NCBI GenBank assembly: GCA_945876305.1
Contig: CAMCOB010000081.1
Coordinates: 1-6,083 of the forward strand
Origin: Bifidobacterium breve
Lineage (GTDB): Bacteria; Actinomycetota; Thermoleophilia; Miltoncostaeales; Miltoncostaeaceae
DNA: 6,083 nucleotides
Reading direction: 5' to 3'
A program made the translations under genes and the position numbers. The number at the start of each line of letters is the position of its first letter. Within the stretch, counting starts at the first letter, position 1. The notes beneath the pieces are model-generated. The model ran no database searches, was not told where the DNA came from, and worked only from the letters and a program-made list of their open reading frames with translations. Below are positions 1 to 4,531 of this stretch, one piece after another.

Positions 1-308
1 GTGGCGCGGTATTCGCTCTCCTCCGTAATGGAGAGGTACGTGTACTCGGCCTCAACCGGCCCGGACATGACGCCCTTCACGGCGATGTCGAGGTCGTGCA
101 CATTGGGTGCCACCAATAGGAATCCCAGATCGGCGCGGCCGCCCACCACCGAGAATGCTCGCACCTGGTTCTCGGGGGCCGCATCGGTGAACACCCTGAG
201 CGCCCGGGCAATGGATGTGCCGCTGCCAGCGTCGGGATCGACCCTGAGCAAGAGATGGGCAACGGCCCAGCCTTTCGAGGGGATGACTGGTTCGAAGTGG
301 TTGCTCAT
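1..308 (-). CDS. hemQ: HemQ-like chlorite dismutase-family protein (coproheme decarboxylase), 3' end outside the window
   Basis: The minus strand is open from an ATG at 308 to the window edge, giving the first 102 residues. An in-frame TGA two codons upstream (312-314) fixes the start. The N-terminal half has the ferredoxin-like pattern of the chlorite dismutase / HemQ family: a WAVAHLLLRVD strand (14-24), then VRAFSVVGGRADLGFLLVAPN (49-69, the 'G.kaDlgf.l' signature), a helix, and EYTYLSITEESEY (88-100), very close to the 'YSYvSlTE.SEY' signature. In Actinobacteria and Firmicutes this protein decarboxylates coproheme to haem b at the end of the coproporphyrin-dependent pathway. The C-terminal half, holding the haem-binding histidine, is not in the window, so activity cannot be judged; another Cld-fold subfamily is possible. 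The gene is divergent from the gene at 352 and has its own TANNNT hexamer 8 bases before the ATG. Confidence 0.86.
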   Translation of the reverse strand, partial: MSNHFEPVIPSKGWAVAHLLLRVDPDAGSGTSIARALRVFTDAAPENQVRAFSVVGGRADLGFLLVAPNVHDLDIAVKGVMSGPVEAEYTYLSITEESEYRA

Positions 309-316
309 GGTTCACG

Positions 317-322
317 ACGGTA
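317..322 (-). promoter_or_regulatory. Putative -10 hexamer (TACCGT) for the hemQ-like gene
   Basis: Read on the minus strand, TACCGT is followed by 8 bases and then the ATG at 308. This fits the TANNNT -10 of actinobacterial leaderless or near-leaderless transcripts. There is no Shine-Dalgarno-like sequence in front of the ATG. No convincing -35 box is visible. Confidence 0.45.
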
Positions 323-339
323 GCGCAGCCATGCGCACA

Positions 340-345
340 TACCAT
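340..345 (+). promoter_or_regulatory. Putative -10 hexamer (TACCAT) for the 95-residue protein gene
   Basis: TACCAT ends 6 bases before the ATG at 352, so transcription would be expected to begin at the A of the start codon. The spacer, GTGGGC, is not a usable ribosome-binding site at that distance. It lies in the 43-bp gap shared with the divergent hemQ-like gene. Confidence 0.5.
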
Positions 346-351
346 GTGGGC

Positions 352-639
352 ATGGACGATCCAGAGACCTTCGACCCTGCCGGGCGATTTCGCGCGGAGG
401 TGACCGCATCGCTTTTGGAGGACCCGCTCCCAGGGCTTCAGGTGCTGGCCGATCGACTGGGAATCCCTGTCGATGATGTCGCGCACCACGCACTGGTGCG
501 ATGGATGACAGCAGGGTCCGAGGCCCTGCTTGCAGCGCCTCCCGAGATGCTCGTTGCCCTGAAGGGCGCCGTCGACGCCGGTGATATGGACCGGGTGAAG
601 GGCATCACCGACGCCCTACTCGCCGGATGGAACGAATGA
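352..639 (+). CDS. Small helical protein of unknown function (DUF6027-like)
   Basis: This 95-residue acidic protein has no signal peptide or membrane segment. After a short polar N-terminus (1-10) it is nearly all helix. The middle, LEDPLPGLQVLADRLGIPVDDV (22-43), reads like a helix-turn-helix ('LA.rLGIpv..v'), followed by ALVRWMTAGSEALL (47-60). The pattern 'DPLP.L..L....GIPV..L..hvLVrWa..GSEALLa' matches a short actinobacterial family I recall as DUF6027; that assignment is from memory and has no known function. The open frame continues upstream to position 1, but that part is antisense to the hemQ-like gene, so I start at the ATG at 352, directly after a TACCAT hexamer. The stop codon overlaps the start of the DUF427 gene, so the two are probably translated together. 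A DNA-binding role is only a guess from the helix-turn-helix-like stretch. Confidence 0.8.
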   Translation: MDDPETFDPAGRFRAEVTASLLEDPLPGLQVLADRLGIPVDDVAHHALVRWMTAGSEALLAAPPEMLVALKGAVDAGDMDRVKGITDALLAGWNE

Positions 640-1136
640 GGATGCGCCGCCCCGAACCCGATCCGGTGGGGCCGGGGCAGGAGTCGGTGTGGAGCTACCC
701 GCGTCCGCCGCGCCTCGAGCAGAGCGGCCGCCATGTGGTCATCCAACTGGGCGACGTGACGCTTGCCGACACCCATCGCGCATGGCGCGTGATGGAGACC
801 AGCCACGCGCCGGCGTGGTATCTGCCGCGGGAGGACGTCGCCATGGAGCACCTGCGCCAGGCCGAGGGCCGCAGCCTGTGCGAGTGGAAGGGCCAAGCCG
901 ACTACTTCGACGTTGCCGTTGACCAGATCGTGCTGCCCAGGGTGGCGTGGCGCTACCGCAATCCGGTGCCCGCGTTCGCCCCCATCGCCGGACACATCGC
1001 CTTCTACCCCGGTGCCCTCGAGTGCACGGTGGATGGCCAGCCGGTGCAGGCGCAGCCTGGCGGCTTCTACGGCGGGTGGATCACGCCCGACGTGGTGGGC
1101 CCCTTCAAGGGCGACGAGGGGACCTGGGGTTGGTAA
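636..1136 (+). CDS. DUF427 domain protein
   Basis: This soluble 166-residue protein is a full-length, single-domain member of the DUF427 family (Pfam NTP_transf_9). Family signatures are clear and in order: ESVWSYPRPPRLE (16-28), ADTHRAWRVMETSHAPAWYLPREDV (44-68), CEWKGQADYFDV (82-93), AWRYRNPVPAF (104-114), IAGHIAFYP (117-125), and the highly conserved tail PGGFYGGWITPDVVGPFKG (141-159) then GTWGW. The family has a compact beta-rich fold and no firmly established reaction; the Pfam name implies a nucleotidyltransferase-like relation that is unproven. I choose the ATG at 636 because it overlaps the preceding stop (ATGA), typical of translational coupling; in-frame ATGs at 627 and 642 are alternatives. 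No TANNNT hexamer precedes it, which supports co-transcription with the 95-residue gene. It ends 15 bp from the converging sugar dehydrogenase gene. Confidence 0.9.
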   Translation: MRMRRPEPDPVGPGQESVWSYPRPPRLEQSGRHVVIQLGDVTLADTHRAWRVMETSHAPAWYLPREDVAMEHLRQAEGRSLCEWKGQADYFDVAVDQIVLPRVAWRYRNPVPAFAPIAGHIAFYPGALECTVDGQPVQAQPGGFYGGWITPDVVGPFKGDEGTWGW

Positions 1137-1151
1137 GTCGCCCAGCCGGGG

Positions 1152-2267
1152 CTACTCCCTGATGCGCGTCACCGTCTTCGAGGTCACCGCATAGATATTG
1201 CCCGCGCGATCCTGGCCGAATGACGTGAGCCCCGGGAGGCGCCCCAGTTGTCCCGTGATCTCGCGGCTGGGGCCGGACCCGTCTGCCGGTATCGCCCAGG
1301 TCTTGCCCGAGCACCAGTCGCCATAGATGTACTGCCCCTCCAGCGCTGGCACCCTGCCACCTCGCTGAACGTACCCGCCGGTCACCGAGCAGCCGTCGTC
1401 GCCATGGCGGTACTGCGCCACGGGATCGGTCTCAGTTGCCGACCGGGGTCCGCCCTTGAGGTCGTCGGTTCCCTCGCGCCGGCTCCAGCCGAAGTCGAGC
1501 CCACCCACGCCAGCCGGGGCGCGATCGATCTCCTCAACCGCGTTCTGGCCCACATCGCCGATCCACATGGCGCCCGTCACCGAATCGAAGGTGAACCGCC
1601 AGGGGTTTCTGAGCCCACGGTGCCAGATCTCGGGCAGGGCACCGGGAATCCGCACGAAGGGGTTTCCGGCAGGTACGGCGTACGCCTTGCCGGGATCGCG
1701 TCGGGAGGGGTCGATGCGCAGAATCTTGCCCAGCCACGTTGCCGCGTTTGCTGAGGTGTCGTCCGGATCGTTCTGGCCCCCGCCGTCACCGAACCCGATA
1801 TAGAGCATTCCGTCGGGACCGAATTGCAGGCTGCCGCCGTTGTGATTGGTGTACGGCTGGTGCTGGCGCAGCACAACGCGGGCCGTGCGAGTGGACACCC
1901 GCGTAGCGCCCGGTCGCGATCGCAGCTCAACCACGCGTGAGTCGCCTGATCGGTTTGTGTAATGCACGAACAGGCGGCCACTCGTGGCGAAGTCGGGTGC
2001 GAACGCCAGCCCGAGCAGCCCTTGTTCCACAGACCGTGAGCCCACGCGATTGCGCAGATCAAGCCAGATGGGGCCCGGTGTGCCCCTCTGCGTAATAAGC
2101 CTCACCACCCCAGTGCGGGTCACCACCAGCAGGCGTGCCTCTCCGGGTGCCTGCACCACCGCAAGTGCGCCGTCAAAGCCGCGGCCCACCGGCGCGAGAC
2201 CCAACGCAGATGCGCCGGATGCCACCGAGAGGGCTGCCATGGTGCCGATGAGTGTCGTTCGTAACAC
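1152..2267 (-). CDS. Secreted PQQ-type sugar dehydrogenase (GSDH family)
   Basis: With the GTG at 2267 as start, the protein has 371 residues. It begins with a signal peptide (MLRTTL, hydrophobic core, cleavage near SGASA, 17-21), then a six-bladed beta-propeller of the glucose/sorbosone dehydrogenase family (COG2133; relatives are E. coli YliI/Asd and HHIP-like proteins). Landmarks are QGLLGLAFAPDF (82-93), NHNGGSLQFGPDGMLYIGFGD (141-161) with His142 at the place of the catalytic base in soluble glucose dehydrogenase, WLGKILRIDP (178-187), and GLRNPWRFTFD (218-228) with Arg220-Asn221 at the PQQ-contacting pair. Near the end are DGCSVTGGYVQRG (291-303) and YGDWCSGK (315-322), whose Cys293 and Cys319 could form a disulphide. 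It should oxidise aldose sugars outside the membrane using PQQ; the substrate is unknown. The frame stays open to 2423, but that part overlaps the 84-residue gene and gives a poor N-terminus. No PQQ synthesis gene is in the window. Confidence 0.9.
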   Translation of the reverse strand: MLRTTLIGTMAALSVASGASALGLAPVGRGFDGALAVVQAPGEARLLVVTRTGVVRLITQRGTPGPIWLDLRNRVGSRSVEQGLLGLAFAPDFATSGRLFVHYTNRSGDSRVVELRSRPGATRVSTRTARVVLRQHQPYTNHNGGSLQFGPDGMLYIGFGDGGGQNDPDDTSANAATWLGKILRIDPSRRDPGKAYAVPAGNPFVRIPGALPEIWHRGLRNPWRFTFDSVTGAMWIGDVGQNAVEEIDRAPAGVGGLDFGWSRREGTDDLKGGPRSATETDPVAQYRHGDDGCSVTGGYVQRGGRVPALEGQYIYGDWCSGKTWAIPADGSGPSREITGQLGRLPGLTSFGQDRAGNIYAVTSKTVTRIRE

Positions 2268-2275
2268 GGCTGATG

Positions 2276-2281
2276 ACGCTA
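2276..2281 (-). promoter_or_regulatory. Putative -10 hexamer (TAGCGT) for the sugar dehydrogenase gene
   Basis: On the minus strand TAGCGT is followed by 8 bases and the GTG at 2267. No Shine-Dalgarno-like sequence is present. The hexamer overlaps the left arm of the inverted repeat at 2279-2329. It depends on GTG 2267 being the true start, which the signal peptide independently supports. Confidence 0.42.
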
Positions 2282-2329
2282 GCGCGGCTGCGGCCCGAAG
2301 CCGCCGCCGGCGGTCACATGCGGCGCTAG
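2279..2329. repeat. Imperfect inverted repeat with nested GC-rich dyads
   Basis: CTAGCGCGGC at 2279-2288 and GCGGCGCTAG at 2320-2329 are inverted copies with one mismatch (9 of 10; the outer seven pairs are perfect). Inside lies the perfect palindrome CCGCCGGCGG (2304-2313). The right arm covers the stop codon of the 84-residue gene (2326-2328) and the left arm overlaps the proposed -10 of the sugar dehydrogenase gene. It could be a terminator-like hairpin without a U-tract, or an operator. GC-rich sequence makes chance pairing easier, so certainty is modest. Confidence 0.4.
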
Positions 2330-2580
2330 TTGACCTCGACGGGCTCGACCACCGGCTGCACCACGCGACTGACGGTAACCGGCAGCAGGCGCACAAATGC
2401 GTTGAGCTCGGGGATTGACGCACCGCCCTTGATGCCGTCCACCAGTCGAAGCAGCACCGCGACCTCGCGTGGGCCGAGGTCCGGGATGACGGGCGCGAGG
2501 GCTTCCTCGAGATCCCCCCTCATCTTCGGGTCGATCTGCTTGAGCGCGGCGATCAGGTCAGGAGGCAAGGCATCGGACAT
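2326..2580 (-). CDS. Small conserved-looking protein of unknown function, 84 residues
   Basis: The ATG at 2580 begins an 84-residue acidic, soluble protein with no signal peptide. It is mainly helical: PPDLIAALKQIDPKMRGDLEEALAPVIPD (6-34) and GPREVAVLLRLVDGIKG (36-52), then LNAFVRLLPVTVSRVV (59-74) and a short Pro/Val/Glu tail. I do not recognise the family. Reasons to accept it as real: a plausible amphipathic protein composition, an excellent TAGAAT hexamer 6 bases before the ATG, and a tight fit between neighbours (36 bp after the 304-residue gene, 58 bp before the sugar dehydrogenase start). The Ile/Leu/Val-rich helices with regular charged faces suggest a small oligomerising or adaptor protein, but that is only a guess. 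It is transcribed in the same direction as the genes on both sides. Confidence 0.68.
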   Translation of the reverse strand: MSDALPPDLIAALKQIDPKMRGDLEEALAPVIPDLGPREVAVLLRLVDGIKGGASIPELNAFVRLLPVTVSRVVQPVVEPVEVN

Positions 2581-2586
2581 TCCCCC

Positions 2587-2592
2587 ATTCTA
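2587..2592 (-). promoter_or_regulatory. Putative -10 hexamer (TAGAAT) for the 84-residue protein gene
   Basis: TAGAAT is five of six to the TATAAT consensus and ends 6 bases before the ATG at 2580, so the message would start at or next to the start codon. The spacer GGGGGA touches the ATG and is too close to serve as a normal ribosome-binding site. Upstream, where a -35 element would lie, CCGATT occurs twice nine bases apart (2604-2609 and 2613-2618 on the plus strand). Confidence 0.55.
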
Positions 2593-2616
2593 GCCTACGC
2601 ATACCGATTCTCCCGA

Positions 2617-3531
2617 TTACCCGGCCCCACGGGCAATGTCGCCAGTAAGCGCACGGCGCAGACGGTGCGCCACGGGTTGGTAGGCATTCGATGGGATCTC
2701 GTGCCCCAGTGCCAACGTTGCCGACAGCGCCTCGCTGACGGCCGTACAGGCGTCAGCCACCGACATGGGCACCGGCACAAGCCCGCCGCTGGTCATCGGA
2801 CCGAGCACCTCGCGGTCGAGTCGCGCAGGCAGCATGTCGGGAAGCACGAAGGCATCCTCCAGCGCAGCCCCCAGATCGTGATGATCGATAAGCGCCACAA
2901 TGGGCGCCACCCGTCCGGCGTCGCGTGCCACCGCCACAATCACCTGTTGCTGCCTGGGGGCATCCACCGGGGCCGCGGCCCAGGCGGCCACTGGAGTTTG
3001 ATCCTGCAGCCCCGCGATGCACGTGGCCTCGGGAACCGTGCCGTCCGTCAGGCGCGCTGCAAGAAAGCCTCCTCCCCCTTCCACCACCACGGCGCAGGCA
3101 AAGAGAAGATCGCGGCATGCGGGCGTGCCGGCCCGGGCCATGGCACCAAGGAGTGCGATGAGGGCATCCTCTGGCAGGAGACGCGCAATCTCCTCGATGA
3201 CCACCTCAACCAGGTGTGCCCGCCCGAGTGCAAGCACCGACTGGGCAAGGGAATTCGGATCGGCGAGCCATCCCGCTGGACCGGCAGTGCGTTGCGCGAA
3301 ACGGGCCAACGCCGCTTCGCCGTCAAGCTGGTGCGCCAGATCAACCAGGCATGCACGCACCACCGCATGCCGTGATGCCCCAGATCGCGCGAGGGCTCCC
3401 TGCACCGTTCGGCGCGCCGAACGCTCATCCCCAATTGACAACATGGCGATGGCCAGGGCGTAGCGATCATCGGGATCGTCGTCGATCCCCCCTCGGGTCA
3501 CCCCACCCGCAGCATCTGCCATTCGCTCCAT
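2617..3531 (-). CDS. Helical protein of unknown function, 304 residues
   Basis: This Ala/Leu-rich cytoplasmic protein has no signal peptide or transmembrane segment and I do not recognise its family. After a polar N-terminus (1-22) it is a long series of helices: YALAIAMLSIGDERSARRTVQGAL (24-47), HAVVRACLVDLAHQL (55-69), SLAQSVLALGRAHLVEVVIEEIARLL (94-119), ALIALLGAMARAG (123-135), RDLLFACAVVVEGG (140-153). Helices again follow through PIVALIDHHDLGAALEDAF (210-228) and MSVADACTAVSEALSATLAL (256-275). The helix-pair rhythm in the first half resembles TPR or HEAT-like repeats, suggesting a protein-binding scaffold; this is inference from pattern only. Start: ATG at 3531, preceded 6 bases upstream by TAGCGT; a second ATG three codons in is an alternative. 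It lies 72 bp after the L,D-transpeptidase stop and 36 bp before the 84-residue gene. The opposite strand has a long open frame here, but its His/Arg/Gly-rich composition marks it as a shadow. Confidence 0.78.
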   Translation of the reverse strand: MERMADAAGGVTRGGIDDDPDDRYALAIAMLSIGDERSARRTVQGALARSGASRHAVVRACLVDLAHQLDGEAALARFAQRTAGPAGWLADPNSLAQSVLALGRAHLVEVVIEEIARLLPEDALIALLGAMARAGTPACRDLLFACAVVVEGGGGFLAARLTDGTVPEATCIAGLQDQTPVAAWAAAPVDAPRQQQVIVAVARDAGRVAPIVALIDHHDLGAALEDAFVLPDMLPARLDREVLGPMTSGGLVPVPMSVADACTAVSEALSATLALGHEIPSNAYQPVAHRLRRALTGDIARGAG

Positions 3532-3537
3532 GGGGCC

Positions 3538-3543
3538 ACGCTA
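3538..3543 (-). promoter_or_regulatory. Putative -10 hexamer (TAGCGT) for the 304-residue protein gene
   Basis: TAGCGT on the minus strand lies 6 bases before the ATG at 3531, with a spacer (GGCCCC) that cannot pair as a Shine-Dalgarno sequence. The overlapping inverted repeats at 3567-3601 sit about 24 bases upstream, just behind the expected -35 position. Confidence 0.48.
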
Positions 3544-3566
3544 GCCCCGCCCATGTCACCGAATAC

Positions 3567-3601
3567 GCACAGATTGTGCGGAGTTCCGCACGACTTCGTG
3601 C
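3567..3601. repeat. Chain of three overlapping perfect inverted repeats (GCAC/GTGC alternation)
   Basis: GCAC, GTGC, GCAC and GTGC occur in turn at 3567, 3576, 3588 and 3598. Each neighbouring pair makes a perfect dyad: GCACAGATTGTGC (3567-3579, 5-bp arms), GTGCGGAGTTCCGCAC (3576-3591, 7-bp arms), and GCACGACTTCGTGC (3588-3601, 6-bp arms). Because they share arms, the middle hairpin excludes the two outer ones. The element begins 3 bp past the stop of the L,D-transpeptidase gene and ends upstream of the -10 of the 304-residue gene. It may be a terminator or processing site for the first (no U-tract follows on either strand), an operator or attenuator for the second, or both. Confidence 0.6.
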
Positions 3602-3603
3602 AT

Positions 3604-4446
3604 CTATCCGTGAATGGTCACGGTGGCACCGTTGCTCGCCATCCGCGATAGCACCCTGACGTTGGCATTCAGCATGCGAATGCACCCGTGGCTGACTGGC
3701 TTTCCAATCAAGTCGGGCAGGCTCGTGCCGTGGATCGCAACACGGCCATTACCGCCGGCGAACTCGTTAAGGACATTTGAGAATGCCGTGAGCGGCATGA
3801 CGATAGGGCCGAGGAATGCTTTTGGGTCACCCGTGGGAATGATCTCAGCGATGGCAAACCGCCCGGTGGGTGTGGGGGTCTTGGGAGCGCCCACGGCCAC
3901 TTTGAACAACTTGAGGCGAGTGCCACCCCGGTACAGGGCGAGCGTGCGTGCCCCAACGTCGATGTCGATTCGCAGATGGATCTCGCGGAAGGTGAAGTCG
4001 CGGGCACGCATCCACCCCCGTGTGTTGTTGGGGCGCACTGGCAGCAGCATCTGCACCCACCGCACGCCGCGCACAATCTTGACGCCCCGCACCTGCAACC
4101 ACACGGGGCCCGCGCCCAGCGGGGCAATGGGCTGCACCAACTTGATGGGCTTGCCACCCGGCCCCGGCATTGCCCGGGCCGTTGAGGTCACCAGCAGGCG
4201 CCCTGCCCACACCGATCTCCTTGTGGGTGCCGCCACGCGTGATGGAGGCGCAACTGGTACCGCGGTCGTGGGCGTTGATGCAGTCGGGGCGGGAACCGGA
4301 TCTGGAACCGGTGCCACGGGGGATGTGGTGGTGGGAGCGGGATCCAGCACCGAGGTGGTGCCCGTGACGTCGTCGGCAAACGCGATGCCGGGGATGGCAA
4401 CGACACATGCAGCGGCAAGGGCCGCGGGAAGGAGGATTCTTCGCAC
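3604..4446 (-). CDS. Secreted L,D-transpeptidase (YkuD domain)
   Basis: The 280-residue protein starts at GTG 4446 with a signal peptide (MRRILLPAALAAACVVAIPG, cleavage near AFA-DD at 24). A Pro/Thr/Ala-rich linker of about 50 residues (25-75) follows and could span part of the cell wall. Next is an SH3-like module (about 80-155; WVQMLLPVRPNNTRGWMRARDF at 130-151). The YkuD catalytic domain (about 156-280) begins with LRIDIDVGARTLALYRGG and PTPTGRF (191-197), and carries the active site: His239 in AIHGT, then SHGCIRM (252-258) with His253, the nucleophile Cys255 and Arg257. All catalytic residues are present. Such enzymes make 3-3 peptidoglycan cross-links or attach proteins to peptidoglycan outside the membrane, and are beta-lactam-insensitive alternatives to penicillin-binding proteins. 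The layout is like that of Thermoleophilia homologues. The gene is divergent from the beta-domain protein gene, with a TATCGT hexamer 6 bases before the GTG. Confidence 0.93.
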   Translation of the reverse strand: MRRILLPAALAAACVVAIPGIAFADDVTGTTSVLDPAPTTTSPVAPVPDPVPAPTASTPTTAVPVAPPSRVAAPTRRSVWAGRLLVTSTARAMPGPGGKPIKLVQPIAPLGAGPVWLQVRGVKIVRGVRWVQMLLPVRPNNTRGWMRARDFTFREIHLRIDIDVGARTLALYRGGTRLKLFKVAVGAPKTPTPTGRFAIAEIIPTGDPKAFLGPIVMPLTAFSNVLNEFAGGNGRVAIHGTSLPDLIGKPVSHGCIRMLNANVRVLSRMASNGATVTIHG

Positions 4447-4452
4447 GTGGTC

Positions 4453-4458
4453 ACGATA
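4453..4458 (-). promoter_or_regulatory. Putative -10 hexamer (TATCGT) for the L,D-transpeptidase gene
   Basis: On the minus strand TATCGT lies 6 bases before the GTG at 4446; the spacer GACCAC has no ribosome-binding character. With a normal 17-bp spacing the -35 region would fall at 4476-4481, which is the left arm of the dyad at 4476-4492. Confidence 0.55.
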
Positions 4459-4475
4459 CCCCGACGGCCGAGACC

Positions 4476-4492
4476 CACCGAGTCAGTCGGTG
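4476..4492. promoter_or_regulatory. Operator-like dyad in the divergent control region
   Basis: CACCGA (4476-4481) and TCGGTG (4487-4492) are perfect inverted copies around a 5-base centre. The dyad lies between the two divergent -10 hexamers and covers the expected -35 of the L,D-transpeptidase promoter, a usual place for a repressor. No regulator family can be named from it. Confidence 0.35.
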
Positions 4493-4494
4493 CA

Positions 4495-4507
4495 GCGGGG
4501 ACCCCGC
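4495..4507. promoter_or_regulatory. Perfect GC-rich dyad in the divergent control region
   Basis: GCGGGGACCCCGC is a perfect inverted repeat with 6-base arms around a single A at 4501. It starts 2 bp after the neighbouring dyad and covers the expected -35 position of the plus-strand promoter (-10 at 4519). A 1-base centre is too tight for an RNA hairpin with all pairs formed, so a protein-binding site is more likely than a terminator. Confidence 0.38.
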
Positions 4508-4518
4508 GACGTCGCCGG

Positions 4519-4524
4519 TATCAT
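4519..4524 (+). promoter_or_regulatory. Putative -10 hexamer (TATCAT) for the beta-domain protein / LOG operon
   Basis: TATCAT ends 7 bases before the ATG at 4532, and the spacer CAACTTC is pyrimidine-rich with no Shine-Dalgarno match. It would drive both the secreted protein gene and the LOG-family gene downstream. Confidence 0.55.
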
Positions 4525-4531
4525 CAACTTC

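Noticed and set aside
288..297. GGTTCGAA-like sequence resembling a tRNA T-loop.
   Set aside because: It lies within the HemQ-like coding region and no cloverleaf arms can be found around it.
1..351. Plus-strand extension of the 95-residue protein to position 1 (212 codons).
   Set aside because: It is antisense to the HemQ-like gene, which has the clear family signature, and its Ser/Thr/Arg-rich translation does not look like a protein.
2268..2423. A longer N-terminus for the sugar dehydrogenase, up to position 2423.
   Set aside because: It would overlap the 84-residue gene by about 100 bp and add a Ser/Cys/Arg-rich stretch before a perfectly good signal peptide that begins at GTG 2267.
2665..3375. 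A 236-codon plus-strand open frame opposite the 304-residue protein gene.
   Set aside because: The translation is rich in His, Arg, Gly and Cys without hydrophobic rhythm, typical of an antisense shadow in G+C-rich DNA, whereas the minus frame gives regular helices and has a promoter-like hexamer.
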